A stretch of 64,000 nt of DNA, taken from Chryseobacterium sp. SSA4.19 (GTDB taxonomy: Bacteria; Bacteroidota; Bacteroidia; Flavobacteriales; Weeksellaceae). Both the position numbers and the translations under genes were made by a program. Positions within the stretch are counted from its first letter, which is position 1, and each line of letters opens with the position of its first letter. The notes under the pieces are model-generated. The model saw only the letters and a list, made by a program, of their open reading frames with translations. It was not told the origin of the DNA and did no database searches. The DNA lies in assembly GCF_022601875.1 (NCBI RefSeq), contig NZ_JAKVIP010000001.1, forward strand, positions 62,001 to 126,000, given 5' to 3'. Shown piece by piece: positions 33,298-42,172 of the stretch.

Positions 33298-34362
33298 TTA
33301 TTTAGTCGGGCATCCGTTGTTTTCAACAGGCCCTGGAACAGTTACGCATTTATCATATAAATCGATAACCCCGTCAAGGTCCATATCTAATGCAACACCG
33401 GCTCCGTCAACTCTTGCTCCTGCAGGAGTATCAAGCTGTCTGTCCCAGTCGTCGCAAACACCGTCATTATCCAGATCTCCTTTCTCGCATACTACAAATT
33501 CAGCATCTTTGTTTTCCAAAACATTTATTTTGTAATAGGCTTCCTGAAGTGGATCATGCCACATTAGATGAGATTCATGTTTTCCAAGTTTTAACGAAAC
33601 TCCTAAAGTTGCATTGAAAAAATTGTCCGAAACTTTGCCTGTAGTTTGATTAGCTGAAGTACTTCTTGCTTCACCGTCAAATGTATCATCACCTGTAACC
33701 ACATACATAGCTCTGGCTTCAAGATCAAGTACACGGCTTACTTTATATTTAACGCCAGCACCTGCCTGACCAAACAATGAACCAGCACTGAACGGTTTTA
33801 TTTCTGTCATCATTCTCTGTCCTGCAGTGGTTTTCTGATAGGCTCTATACGCTAAGGTACCAACCCCTGCATACCCGTGTAAAGCCCATCTGTAAGGAGA
33901 ATGATTGTCCACTCTTCTCAATAGGTTAGAGAAGTTGACGTCTCCCAATACGGAGATCGCGTCATATTGTGTTCTACCTGCTATCTGCTGATTAGCCGGA
34001 AGATTCGTAGGTACAGGATCCTTGGTGTTGAACCATCCTTGCCTTGTTTCTCCTCTGTCATACTGAAGGTTTATTCCGAAGGAATGAGTAATTGCTTTGT
34101 CAATACTGATGTAAGCAGAATATCCGAAAACATCTTTGCCGTGTTTTATGGATCTTAATTCTGCATGTTGTACCAATGGTACCCCGGCGCCTATTGAAAT
34201 TGCCCAGTCATTAAATCTTTTTGATTTATTGGTAAACGGGGAAACATTCGCAGAACCTGAAGAGAATGTGTTTGGATATGTATCATTTGAAGTGACGGCA
34301 ATACTATCCTGCGCATAAGTAGCAATAGGAAGAGCTGCCAATAATAATAAACCTAATTTCAT
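33298..34362 (-). CDS. OmpA-like paralogue lacking the OmpA domain
   Basis: The 354-residue protein repeats the signal peptide, barrel-like domain and thrombospondin-3 segment of the downstream gene almost word for word (for example VSPFTNKSKRFNDWAISIGAGVP and GARVDGAGVALDMDLDGVIDLYDKC). It then stops at VENNGCPTK, exactly where its neighbour continues into the OmpA domain. It is therefore predicted to sit in the outer membrane without binding peptidoglycan. No frameshift is seen at the end, so the short form may be functional. It lies 16 nt after folK and 37 nt before the full-length copy, all on one strand. Confidence 0.9.
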   Translation of the reverse strand: MKLGLLLLAALPIATYAQDSIAVTSNDTYPNTFSSGSANVSPFTNKSKRFNDWAISIGAGVPLVQHAELRSIKHGKDVFGYSAYISIDKAITHSFGINLQYDRGETRQGWFNTKDPVPTNLPANQQIAGRTQYDAISVLGDVNFSNLLRRVDNHSPYRWALHGYAGVGTLAYRAYQKTTAGQRMMTEIKPFSAGSLFGQAGAGVKYKVSRVLDLEARAMYVVTGDDTFDGEARSTSANQTTGKVSDNFFNATLGVSLKLGKHESHLMWHDPLQEAYYKINVLENKDAEFVVCEKGDLDNDGVCDDWDRQLDTPAGARVDGAGVALDMDLDGVIDLYDKCVTVPGPVENNGCPTK

Positions 34363-34378
34363 ACAGTATGTTTTTAGA

Positions 34379-34792
34379 TTAAATAAAGTCTTTTAATAGT
34401 ATTCCGGAAAATGTTCTTTCAAACAAGTGTTTCCGGTGTGGTATTTCCAACCTCTTTGATACAAATATCAGACCATTATAAGTGATAATATCAATATCTA
34501 TGATTCTATCGGTATATCCTCCGTCCCTGGAATCATGTAATCTTCCCATTTTAATTTCGATATTTTTAACAAAATCAAGCAGTTGCACTGGCGAAAGATT
34601 TGTTAATATTATCGTTGCAATATTACAAAAAATATTAGAACTTTCAAATTCTACGGGTTGGGACATTAGGAACTCACTTACCCGTATAACTTCATTTCCA
34701 CCGTCTTTTAACATTTCGAGAGCCATCTCTACATTTTTTTTTTGATCTCCGAGGTTACTTCCCAGTAACAAAACTGCTTTATGTTGCGACAT
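34379..34792 (-). CDS. folK: 2-amino-4-hydroxy-6-hydroxymethyldihydropteridine diphosphokinase
   Basis: FolK transfers pyrophosphate from ATP to 6-hydroxymethyl-dihydropterin, the step after FolB in folate synthesis. The start is set at ATG 34792 (MSQHKAVLLLGSNLGDQ), giving 137 residues, close to the family norm. The longer frame upstream is antisense to sppA and low in quality. Motifs are LGSNLGDQKKNVEMAL, SDYTDR-type DRIIDIDIITYNG (catalytic Asp pair), and IPHRKHLFERTF near the C-terminus. It diverges from sppA, with only 19 bp between the start codons. The OmpA-like gene follows by 16 nt. Confidence 0.93.
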   Translation of the reverse strand: MSQHKAVLLLGSNLGDQKKNVEMALEMLKDGGNEVIRVSEFLMSQPVEFESSNIFCNIATIILTNLSPVQLLDFVKNIEIKMGRLHDSRDGGYTDRIIDIDIITYNGLIFVSKRLEIPHRKHLFERTFSGILLKDFI

Positions 34793-34811
34793 ATTGTTAA
34801 ATGATTGATTT

Positions 34812-36569
34812 ATGAAAAGCTTTTTTAAAAATGTACTGGCAAATATAGTGGCTATTGTCATAATAGGTGTCGTATTTTTCTTCTTTTTCATCATAATGCT
34901 GGTCTTCAGCGCTATGGGAAATGAAAAGTCTGTAGTGGTGAAAAAGAATTCCGTACTTACCATTAATTTAAAGACCAATATAATAGACAGTCCCACTGAA
35001 GAGCAGAGAGGGCTGTTTGAAATCAGTGAACAGAATAAAAATGTTTTGATTTATGATGCGGTTGAAGCCATCAGAAGAGCAAAGACAGATGATAATATTA
35101 AAGGGATCAGTATTGAAGCGGATCAGCTGAATGCAGGGATTACCCAAATCGACGATCTCAGGAATGCCATAAAAGATTTTAAAACAAGCGGCAAGTTTGT
35201 CTATGCTTATGGGAATGCAGTTTCGCAGTCATCATATTATCTGGGGTCTGTAGCAGATCAGTATTATCTGAATCCTGCAGGATTAATTGAACTTAAAGGG
35301 CTTGCTACAGAGGTTGCTTTTTTTAAAGATTTTGCAGATAAATATGGCATTGGCATTGAAGTGATCCGTCACGGAAAATTCAAATCTGCAGTAGAACCTT
35401 TTCTAAGAAATGATATTTCTCCTGAAAACAAAGAGCAGTTAAGCACGCTACTTAATGATATCTGGAAAAATACCTCATCACAAATAGCATCTTCCAGGAA
35501 AATTGATACCGCCCAGTTCAGAACAGTGGTTGATAGTTTGTACGGAATGATTCCAGAGCTTGGACTGAAATACAAGTTAGCCGATAAACTGATTCAAAAG
35601 ACCCAGTATGACCAGTTGATTAAGTCAAAATTAGGAATAAAGGATGATGAAAAAGTGAGTAAGATTTCATTAGGGAAATATATAGCTTCTTATTCTGCTG
35701 ATGAGAAGTCCGGCGATAAAGTAGCCGTATTATATGCTTCAGGATCTATTAACGGAGGAGATTCTTATAATGATATCCAGTCTGAAAAATACATCAAATA
35801 CATTAAGGATCTGCAGGAAAATGATAAAGTAAAAGCAGTTGTCTTCAGGATTAATTCTCCGGGTGGAAGTGCTAATGCTTCGGATGAAATTTTGTTTGAA
35901 CTTCAGCAACTGAAAAAGAAGAAACCGCTTATTGTTTCGTTCGGGGATTACGCAGCTTCAGGCGGATATTATATTGCCATGGCAGCTGATAAAATTTATT
36001 CAGAGCCTAACACACTTACAGGGTCCATCGGAGTGTTCGGGGTTATTCCTTACTTTAAAGATATAGCCAATAAAAATGGTATACGTGCTGATATTGTAGC
36101 CACTAATGCCAATTCTCAGTATTATTCTTCGTTAAATGGCGTGAGTCCTTATGGTGTGAGCATGATTACGAGAAGTGTAGAAGGGACGTATAAAAGATTT
36201 GTCCATTTTGTTACCCAGAACAGGAAACAGACTTTTGAACAGATCGACAGTGTAGGGGGTGGAAGAGTGTGGAGCGGAACCAGAGCCAAGCAGATCGGTC
36301 TTGTGGACGAATTGGGGACTTTGGACGATGCTGTAAAGTTTGCCGCTCAGAAAGCCGGTTTAAAATCGTATAATGTGTCTTCTTATCCAAAAAGGATGTC
36401 TCCGTTTGAACAGATTTTCAAAGATTTCAATGAAGACGAAATTTCAGCAAGGCTGATTAAAAATAAAATAGGAAAATCCAATTACGAAATCCTTCAGCAA
36501 GTGACGGAAGAAAGAAAGCTGCAATCTGAAGTGAAAATGGAAATGCCTTACCAGGTTAAAATGAACTAA
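34812..36569 (+). CDS. sppA: Signal peptide peptidase SppA (long form)
   Basis: The 585-residue membrane-bound serine protease cleaves leftover signal peptides. A single N-terminal membrane helix (about 10-34, VAIVIIGVVFFFFFIIMLVF) precedes two peptidase S49 domains. The N-terminal domain includes FVYAYGNAVSQSSYYLGSVADQ and the general-base Lys region GIEVIRHGKFKSAVEPF. The C-terminal domain has FGDYAASGGYYIAMAADKI with the nucleophile Ser, and GSIGVFGV. The length matches the 67-kDa E. coli type. The start codons of sppA and folK are 19 bp apart, so each promoter must lie within the other gene. Confidence 0.95.
   Translation: MKSFFKNVLANIVAIVIIGVVFFFFFIIMLVFSAMGNEKSVVVKKNSVLTINLKTNIIDSPTEEQRGLFEISEQNKNVLIYDAVEAIRRAKTDDNIKGISIEADQLNAGITQIDDLRNAIKDFKTSGKFVYAYGNAVSQSSYYLGSVADQYYLNPAGLIELKGLATEVAFFKDFADKYGIGIEVIRHGKFKSAVEPFLRNDISPENKEQLSTLLNDIWKNTSSQIASSRKIDTAQFRTVVDSLYGMIPELGLKYKLADKLIQKTQYDQLIKSKLGIKDDEKVSKISLGKYIASYSADEKSGDKVAVLYASGSINGGDSYNDIQSEKYIKYIKDLQENDKVKAVVFRINSPGGSANASDEILFELQQLKKKKPLIVSFGDYAASGGYYIAMAADKIYSEPNTLTGSIGVFGVIPYFKDIANKNGIRADIVATNANSQYYSSLNGVSPYGVSMITRSVEGTYKRFVHFVTQNRKQTFEQIDSVGGGRVWSGTRAKQIGLVDELGTLDDAVKFAAQKAGLKSYNVSSYPKRMSPFEQIFKDFNEDEISARLIKNKIGKSNYEILQQVTEERKLQSEVKMEMPYQVKMN
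34840..34847 (-). promoter_or_regulatory. Candidate -7 box of folK inside sppA (TATATTTG)
   Basis: An exact TAnnTTTG match on the minus strand lies 47 nt before the folK ATG, within the first codons of sppA. No -33 TTG is seen. Confidence 0.4.
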
Positions 36570-36586
36570 CTAAATTATATTGTATA

Positions 36587-36627
36587 AAAAACGGCGGATT
36601 TGAAATTTCAAATCCGCCGTTTTTTTA
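36587..36627. terminator. Bidirectional terminator
   Basis: A perfect palindrome centred near 36606 (AAAACGGCGGATTTGAAA and its complement) is followed by a T-run. It lies between sppA and the convergent GlsB-like gene. Confidence 0.88.
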
Positions 36628-36639
36628 TTAGCTTAAAAT

Positions 36640-36900
36640 TTAGGCCTTCCTCGTTGCCATTCCGTAAATCCAGAGAACAATTAGTGCGCCTCCGATTGCC
36701 AGAATCCAGCTTCTGAAATTCCAGAAAGAATCTACATCTCCCCAGTGAAGTACATAAACTCCGATTGCTCCTCCGATAAAAGCACCGATAATTCCTAAAA
36801 TCATAGTGATAAGCATTCCGCCTCCCTGTTTTCCAGGCATTATTGCTTTAGCAAGTGCTCCGGCCAGCAGGCCAAAAATAATCCACGTTAGAATTCCCAT
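36640..36900 (-). CDS. GlsB/YeaQ/YmgE family stress-response membrane protein
   Basis: This 86-residue integral membrane protein belongs to the transglycosylase-associated (GlsB/YeaQ) family. It has three Gly-rich hydrophobic helices: ILTWIIFGLLAGALAKAIMPG, GGGMLITMILGIIGAFIGGAIGVYVL, and SWILAIGGALIVLWIYG. The GLLAGALAK and GGGMLITMILGIIGAFIGG motifs are the family signature. Members are induced by stress in several bacteria, but the molecular role is not settled. It is a single-gene unit between sppA and ftsY. Confidence 0.92.
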   Translation of the reverse strand: MGILTWIIFGLLAGALAKAIMPGKQGGGMLITMILGIIGAFIGGAIGVYVLHWGDVDSFWNFRSWILAIGGALIVLWIYGMATRKA

Positions 36901-36967
36901 AGTCGTAAATTTTTTTAATGTTAATGTGTGATTTAATTATTTGAATTTAAGACAGGGATGACAGACA

Positions 36968-37921
36968 TCATCTCTTCTTGAAGAACGAGTCAACAAATTC
37001 CGTACCATTGAATAATTGCAAATCCTGCATCTTTTCTCCGACACCGATATATTTAACAGGGATCTGGAACTGATCTGAGATGCCGATGACCACACCTCCT
37101 TTTGCCGTTCCGTCAAGCTTTGTTACCGCTAAAGCATTTACTTCCGTGGCAGCAGTGAACTGTTTGGCCTGTTCAAAAGCATTCTGTCCTGTGGAACCGT
37201 CAAGAACGAGCAAAACCTCATGAGGTGCATCAGGAATAACCTTTTGCATTACCCTTTTGATTTTTGACAATTCATTCATCAGATTGATCTTGTTATGTAA
37301 CCTCCCTGCAGTATCAATAATCACAATATCGGCATTTTGGGCAACAGCACTCTGGACGGTGTCAAAAGCTACAGAAGCTGGATCAGAACCCATTTCCTGC
37401 TTTATAATCGTTACTCCAACCCTTTGGCTCCAGATCACCAGCTGGTCAACCGCCGCCGCCCTGAAAGTATCTGCTGCTCCCAGAACCACTTTCTTGCCTT
37501 CAGATTTAAATTGGTGTGCAAGCTTACCGATCGTTGTTGTTTTTCCGACTCCGTTTACGCCTACTACCATAATAACATAGGGTTTTTTAGACGTATCAAT
37601 ATTACCTGTTCCTGCATGTGGATTTTCAAGCAAGAGCCCTGAAATTTCTTCACGGAGGATATTGTCGAGTTCATTGATGCCTACGTATTTGTCCCTGGCA
37701 ACACGCTCTTCAATTCTTTCTATGATTTTGATGGTGGTAGAAGCCCCTACATCGGAGGCAATCAAGATTTCTTCCAGGTTATCCAGGACTTCATCATCTA
37801 CTTTGCTTTTGCCGACTACGGCTTTTGTCATTTTTTCAAAGAAACCCTGGCTGGATTTTTCCAATCCTTTATCTAAAGTTTCTTTCTCTTCTTTTTTAAA
37901 AATCTTTTTAAACCAACTCAT
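36968..37921 (-). CDS. ftsY: Signal recognition particle receptor FtsY
   Basis: FtsY is the SRP receptor GTPase for co-translational membrane insertion. The 317-residue protein has a short charged N-terminus (KKIFKKEEKETLDKG), then the helical N domain and G domain. The G1 box is VVGVNGVGKTTTIGKLA. DTFRAAAVDQL, DTAGRLHNKINLM and the TKLDGTAKGG box follow, and the end GEKMQDLQLFNGTEFVDSFF is typical. The acidic A domain of E. coli FtsY is absent, as is common in this phylum. It lies downstream of the rpmB-rpmG-DUF4295 set, after a terminator. Confidence 0.96.
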   Translation of the reverse strand: MSWFKKIFKKEEKETLDKGLEKSSQGFFEKMTKAVVGKSKVDDEVLDNLEEILIASDVGASTTIKIIERIEERVARDKYVGINELDNILREEISGLLLENPHAGTGNIDTSKKPYVIMVVGVNGVGKTTTIGKLAHQFKSEGKKVVLGAADTFRAAAVDQLVIWSQRVGVTIIKQEMGSDPASVAFDTVQSAVAQNADIVIIDTAGRLHNKINLMNELSKIKRVMQKVIPDAPHEVLLVLDGSTGQNAFEQAKQFTAATEVNALAVTKLDGTAKGGVVIGISDQFQIPVKYIGVGEKMQDLQLFNGTEFVDSFFKKR

Positions 37922-38022
37922 CTTATGAATTACGGAATTTAAATTACAGATTTGAGTGAGCCATTTGCCATGACGGATTCCATCATGGTAAATTTACCCA
38001 TCAATCTAAAAACAAAGATAAC

Positions 38023-38054
38023 AAAAAAACTACCCAAAAGATGAGTAGTTTTTA
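38023..38054 (-). terminator. Terminator after DUF4295
   Basis: AAAAACTAC (38025-38033) pairs with GTAGTTTTT (38045-38053). Oriented on the minus strand it lies between the ribosomal protein set and ftsY. Confidence 0.65.
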
Positions 38055-38074
38055 TATTGTAAATAAAGTGGAGA

Positions 38075-38227
38075 TTATTTCTTCAAATAACCGTCTACTT
38101 CGTCTGCATTCATTACTTTTTCGTCAAAAACGTAAGCTCCTGATTTAGAAGACTTCACCATTTTCACAACTTTAGTCATTTTTTTTGACTGTCCGCTTTG
38201 TAGGGTTGCTACTACTTTCTTTGCCAT
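38075..38227 (-). CDS. DUF4295 protein (50 aa)
   Basis: This very basic 50-residue protein starts MAKKVVATLQSGQSKKMTKVVK and ends DEVDGYLKK. It matches the short DUF4295 family, which in Bacteroidetes is encoded next to rpmG and rpmB. The size, charge and context suggest a ribosome-associated protein, but its role is not established. It lies 20 nt after rpmG and is followed by a terminator, so it is the last gene of the set. Confidence 0.88.
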   Translation of the reverse strand: MAKKVVATLQSGQSKKMTKVVKMVKSSKSGAYVFDEKVMNADEVDGYLKK

Positions 38228-38247
38228 GGTAAATTATATTTTATAAA

Positions 38248-38430
38248 TTACTTGATTTCTTTATGAACTGTAACTTTCTTAAGAACAGAATTGTATTTTT
38301 TCAATTCTAATCTTTCAGTTGTATTCTTTTTATTTTTTGTAGAAATGTATCTTGACATTCCCGGCATACCGCTTTCTTTATGCTCTGTACATTCAAGGAT
38401 TACTTGAACTCTGTTTCCTTTTTTTGCCAT
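38248..38430 (-). CDS. rpmG: 50S ribosomal protein L33
   Basis: The 60-residue basic protein has the L33 pattern: [49 protein letters not shown]. It lacks the paired zinc-binding CxxC motifs, so it is the zinc-free form. It lies 3 nt after rpmB and 20 nt before DUF4295, and all three are expected to be co-transcribed. Confidence 0.96.
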   Translation of the reverse strand: MAKKGNRVQVILECTEHKESGMPGMSRYISTKNKKNTTERLELKKYNSVLKKVTVHKEIK

Positions 38431-38433
38431 GAT

Positions 38434-38676
38434 TTAGTTCTTTTTAATCAATCCGTTTCTAGTCGCTCTTTCAATAGCTTCTTCGATTCCAATTTTGTTA
38501 ATCACTCTCAATCCATGAGCTGATACTTTCAGTGTTACGTGCTTATCTTGCTCCGGAAGGTAAAATTTCTTCTCTAATAAGTTAATTTCAAAACGACGCT
38601 TCGTTTTGTTATTAGCGTGAGAAACGTTGTTACCAACCATTGCACGCTTTCCTGTTATTTGGCAAATTCTTGACAT
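38434..38676 (-). CDS. rpmB: 50S ribosomal protein L28
   Basis: The 80-residue protein starts [33 protein letters not shown], typical of L28, and ends with [19 protein letters not shown]. It is the first gene of the rpmB-rpmG-DUF4295 set on the minus strand. It contains one Cys (ICQITGK) but no zinc ribbon. No exact TAnnTTTG box is seen directly upstream. Confidence 0.96.
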   Translation of the reverse strand: MSRICQITGKRAMVGNNVSHANNKTKRRFEINLLEKKFYLPEQDKHVTLKVSAHGLRVINKIGIEEAIERATRNGLIKKN

Positions 38677-38998
38677 ATCTCGATGTTCTTATTTGTACTA
38701 TAATATTTGAGAGTGCAAAATAACGAAGAATTTTTCAGATAGACAAATATTTTAGAAAATTATTTGCAATAAATTATACATTTACGTACTCCGATAACTT
38801 CTTTAAATTTTAAATAAAAATTGTCTTTAAATTTTGTAGAACATATTAGTTTTTAAAACTATAAGCAGTATTGATAAAGATTTTTCGCATGCAAATATTT
38901 AAATATTTTCAGAAAATTCAACACTTTTTTCTGTGATTAATAAACATTTTTAAAATAATCCGGGTATTGAAAAAAACTTTTAGAATTTTATTTTTTTA
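38677..38998. other. Intergenic region between lnt and rpmB
   Basis: About 320 nt, AT-rich, with no open frame of note. It must hold the rpmB promoter, but I see no exact TAnnTTTG box and no strong hairpin for lnt termination. Confidence 0.5.
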
Positions 38999-40642
38999 TC
39001 AAATCTTAGGTTCTTTTTTTATTTTGTCCTGGAACCATTTAATCAGAAAATAAAACAACAGAAAGCCTAAAGCGAATATTGAAAATCTTGAAAGAAGATC
39101 TCCGGCTCTTGTATAAAAAGTAAGGTCATCATAGAGATTTATTTTGGCAAATAAGGCCGTTTTATCTCCATAAAAAGTATCTTCTGCAATTTCTCCTTTT
39201 GCATTAATATGTGCGGAAATTCCGCTGTTGGCGGCTCGTGCGATTTCTCTTCTGGTTTCGATGGCTCTTAATTTAGCATAAGATAAAAGCTGCTTATGAC
39301 CTTCGGTTACACCCCACCAGGAATCGTTGGTCATAATGGCGAGGAAATTGGCACCTTTTTTTACATAATCGGTTGTGAATTCTCCATAAATACTTTCATA
39401 ACAGATAATAGGGGCAATTTTTCCTTTATTGAAAGGATTCGCAAAAGCAACCCTTTCCTTGTCTGTTCCCAACGAAGCGACTGTTCCTCCCAAGTTGATC
39501 ATGGCATCGCCTAAAATCGGTTTTAAATAATTCATGTAAGGAAATATTTCCACACCGGGAACAAGCTTGCCTTTATGGTAAACTTCCACTTTTTGATCTG
39601 GGATTACCTGAACTGCTGAATTGAAGCTTTCTACCCAAAGTTTCGGATTCAACTGGTAAGCCTCCTGCGGTAAATTTTTTGTACTGGTATAAAACCGGTG
39701 TGACGAAATTCCTGTTGCAAAAACGGAGCCGGGATGTTTAGATAAGAATTCTTTGAGGTTATTTAAGATGATGCTCTTTTCAAAAGCCGTTTCAGAAATA
39801 GAGCCTCTTCCGGGAAGTGCAGTCTCAGGAGCAATATAATAATCTATTTTGCCTTTTGAATGAAGTTCGGCAAGGCTTAGCAGATCATTTTCGATAACCA
39901 TGCTGTCCTTCGCATATTTTTCAGAATACGGATCAAGGTCGGGCTGAAGCATCAGGACATTTACGCTGCCGATGGGCTTTTCATTGAAATTATTATATTT
40001 AATTACCGAAATGATCATCGGGATTATGATTAACGCAGCAACAAGTGAAGCGTTTTTAATTAAGTCTTTCCTTTTTCTTCCTGCTTCCCATGTTCTTACG
40101 GTATAAAAGATGAACACATTGATCAGCAGGATCCAGAAGCTGCCGCCTGTGGCTCCCAGCGTATCGTACCATTGGATTATTTTCGGATAATCGGAAAATA
40201 CATTTCCAAGGTTAAGCCATGGCCAGGTCAGTTGCCAGCCTAAGTGGAATTTTTCAAAGCTCATCCAGATGGCAATTAAAAATGCCAGACCCCAATAAGT
40301 TCCCTGTGCATTTTTATACCAGTGATAACACTGGAAAACGAGTGAGTAAAGAAATGAATTGACTAAAACCGGAAAGACTACAGCCATCATAGAATGGCTT
40401 CCGTCAGGGTTTTTTGATCCGTACAGCCAACCTGTAGTCACGATATTCCAGATGACAAAGCATAGATAGGACAGCCCGAAAACAACCCAGCTTTTTCTAT
40501 CGTAATCTGAAAACTTTGAAACACCGTGTTCCATCATTAAAAGCGGAACGAGAGCAAAAAATATAAAAAACGGAACACCGTAGGTCGGCCAGGATATAGC
40601 CAGCAGCATTGCCGAAATGAGCGTAAGCAAGATGTATTTCAT
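38999..40642 (-). CDS. lnt: Apolipoprotein N-acyltransferase
   Basis: Lnt adds the third acyl chain to lipoproteins at the inner membrane. The 547-residue protein has several N-terminal membrane helices (about 1-215), including a W-rich region (WLAFLIAIWMSFEKFHLGWQLTWPWLNLG). The periplasmic nitrilase domain follows with APETALPG (catalytic Glu), a Lys in VYHKGKLVPGVE, and PIICYESIYGEF (catalytic Cys). One C-terminal membrane helix follows. The window encodes many lipoproteins that would be its substrates. Its -7 box, TAAATTTG at 40660-40667, is back-to-back with that of the divergent vanZ-like gene. Confidence 0.94.
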   Translation of the reverse strand: MKYILLTLISAMLLAISWPTYGVPFFIFFALVPLLMMEHGVSKFSDYDRKSWVVFGLSYLCFVIWNIVTTGWLYGSKNPDGSHSMMAVVFPVLVNSFLYSLVFQCYHWYKNAQGTYWGLAFLIAIWMSFEKFHLGWQLTWPWLNLGNVFSDYPKIIQWYDTLGATGGSFWILLINVFIFYTVRTWEAGRKRKDLIKNASLVAALIIIPMIISVIKYNNFNEKPIGSVNVLMLQPDLDPYSEKYAKDSMVIENDLLSLAELHSKGKIDYYIAPETALPGRGSISETAFEKSIILNNLKEFLSKHPGSVFATGISSHRFYTSTKNLPQEAYQLNPKLWVESFNSAVQVIPDQKVEVYHKGKLVPGVEIFPYMNYLKPILGDAMINLGGTVASLGTDKERVAFANPFNKGKIAPIICYESIYGEFTTDYVKKGANFLAIMTNDSWWGVTEGHKQLLSYAKLRAIETRREIARAANSGISAHINAKGEIAEDTFYGDKTALFAKINLYDDLTFYTRAGDLLSRFSIFALGFLLFYFLIKWFQDKIKKEPKI

Positions 40643-40659
40643 TACATTTATTTAATACA

Positions 40660-40676
40660 CAAATTTACTATTTTTG
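40660..40676. promoter_or_regulatory. Back-to-back divergent -7 boxes of lnt and the VanZ-like gene
   Basis: TAAATTTG on the minus strand (40660-40667) and TATTTTTG on the plus strand (40669-40676) are separated by one base. Both match TAnnTTTG exactly. Polymerase cannot occupy both at once, so the two genes may be transcribed alternately. Confidence 0.6.
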
Positions 40677-40697
40677 AAACGAATAAACCTTCAAGTG

Positions 40698-41141
40698 ATG
40701 ATAAAGAAATTATACAGAATTATTATTGTTCCTTATGTTTTGTTTTTACTGTATCTCATGTTTGCAGGAATGGGAAGGACTCAGTATAAAGATAACATGT
40801 TAACCATAAAACCCATATTTTCAACCATAAGCTTTATTAAAGAAGCCTCTTCCTGGAAAGATATTGTGATCATTGTCCTTGGGAATATTGTAATGTTTAT
40901 TCCTTTCGGTTTTTTAGGCTGGATTTTTCTTAGCCTAAAGGATCTGAAAGCATTGCTTTTTACTTTTATTTCGGCCATCACCATCATTGAAGCCCTTCAG
41001 TATTTTACCAGGATGGGAATTTTTGAAATAGATGATATTATCCTCAATACTTTTGGAGCATACTTGGGATTTTTGTTCTGTCAGTACATTGAAGGAAAGC
41101 TTCAGGCTTCATTTTATCATGATAAAATAAGATGGAGATAG
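40698..41141 (+). CDS. VanZ-like family membrane protein
   Basis: The 147-residue protein has four hydrophobic helices and the VanZ-like signature: VIIVLGNIVMFIPFGFLGWIF, then ALQYFTRMGIFEIDDIILNTFGAYLGFLFC. VanZ proteins are small membrane proteins, one of which increases teicoplanin resistance; most are uncharacterised. The start is set at ATG 40698 because the TTG at 40674 lies in the promoter box. It diverges from lnt and is followed closely by the convergent murB. Confidence 0.88.
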   Translation: MIKKLYRIIIVPYVLFLLYLMFAGMGRTQYKDNMLTIKPIFSTISFIKEASSWKDIVIIVLGNIVMFIPFGFLGWIFLSLKDLKALLFTFISAITIIEALQYFTRMGIFEIDDIILNTFGAYLGFLFCQYIEGKLQASFYHDKIRWR

Positions 41142-41155
41142 TTTAATTATTTACA

Positions 41156-42172
41156 TTATATAATATTCACTTCTCTTTCCAGTTCAATTCCGAACTTTTC
41201 CATCACAGAATCAATAATCATGGCCGAAAAATCAAAAATTTCTTTACCGGTCGCATTTCCGGTTGCGTTGATAATAACGAGAGATTGTAATTGATGGGAA
41301 GCTACATTGCCGATTTGTTTTCCTTTCCACCCGCATTGTTCAATAAGCCATCCGGCGGGAACCTTTACAAAATCTCCGTTCGGATACCCTTGAATATTTT
41401 TAAATTTCTGCTGCAGTTCTTCAAATTGGATCAGTGGAATAGCAGGATTTTTAAAGAAGCTTCCTGCGTTTCCTGTTTTTTTAGGATCTGGGAGTTTGCT
41501 TTGCCTGATCTTAATCACTGCTTTTGAAATATCCTGAATTGTAGGATGCATAATGTTTAATTTTTCCAATTCGGATTGTATGGCTCCGTATGACGTCTTA
41601 AGCTGGTGATTTTTTCTTGTTAAGGTAAAAGAGACCTCTAAAATTACATATTTTCCTTTTCCTTCCTGTTTGAAAACAGAATCCCTGTAGCCGAACCGGC
41701 ATTGTTCACGATTAAAGGTTTCCAGCTGAAGGTTTTCTAAATTAAGAACGGTGCAGCTTACAAAGGTGTCTTTGATCTCAACTCCGTATGCCCCGATATT
41801 CTGCATCGGGGAAGTTCCTACATTTCCCGGAATCAGGGAAAGGTTTTCCATGCCACCGTAATCTTTTTCCAGGCAGAACAATACGAATTCATGCCAGTTT
41901 TCCCCTGCTTTTACCGTAAGCAAAACTTCATTGTCGTTGATTAAATCTTCATGAATACCTTTTAAATTTAACCGGATAGCCAGTCCTTCAAAATCCTGGG
42001 TTAGCAGGATGTTGCTTCCGCCGCCCAGGAAAAGGAGGGGAAGGGTTCGGGTAGCAGGTGTATTCAAGGCTTCCAGCAATTCCTCAACAGAAGAAACTTC
42101 AGTGAAATAGTGTGCTTTTGCATCTATACCAAATGTATTGTAAGGTTTAAGTGAAAAATTTTCGTGCATCAT
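41156..42172 (-). CDS. murB: UDP-N-acetylenolpyruvoylglucosamine reductase
   Basis: MurB reduces the enolpyruvyl group to UDP-MurNAc in peptidoglycan synthesis, using FAD and NADPH. From ATG 42172 (MMHENFSLKPYNTFGIDAKA) the length is about 338 residues, matching the longer E. coli-type MurB. The FAD-binding parts are LFLGGGSNILLTQDFEGLAI and NLSLIPGNVGTSPMQNIGAYGVEIKD. FGYRDSVFK carries the catalytic region, and GNAGSFFKNP holds the active-site Ser. The C-terminal WLIEQCGWKGKQIG and AMIIDSVMEKFGIELEREV follow. The 28-residue extension upstream is not conserved-looking and was left out. Confidence 0.94.
   Translation of the reverse strand: MMHENFSLKPYNTFGIDAKAHYFTEVSSVEELLEALNTPATRTLPLLFLGGGSNILLTQDFEGLAIRLNLKGIHEDLINDNEVLLTVKAGENWHEFVLFCLEKDYGGMENLSLIPGNVGTSPMQNIGAYGVEIKDTFVSCTVLNLENLQLETFNREQCRFGYRDSVFKQEGKGKYVILEVSFTLTRKNHQLKTSYGAIQSELEKLNIMHPTIQDISKAVIKIRQSKLPDPKKTGNAGSFFKNPAIPLIQFEELQQKFKNIQGYPNGDFVKVPAGWLIEQCGWKGKQIGNVASHQLQSLVIINATGNATGKEIFDFSAMIIDSVMEKFGIELEREVNII

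Noticed and set aside
34793..34996. N-terminal extension of FolK
   Set aside because: It is antisense to the start of sppA and lies before the conserved FolK N-terminus.
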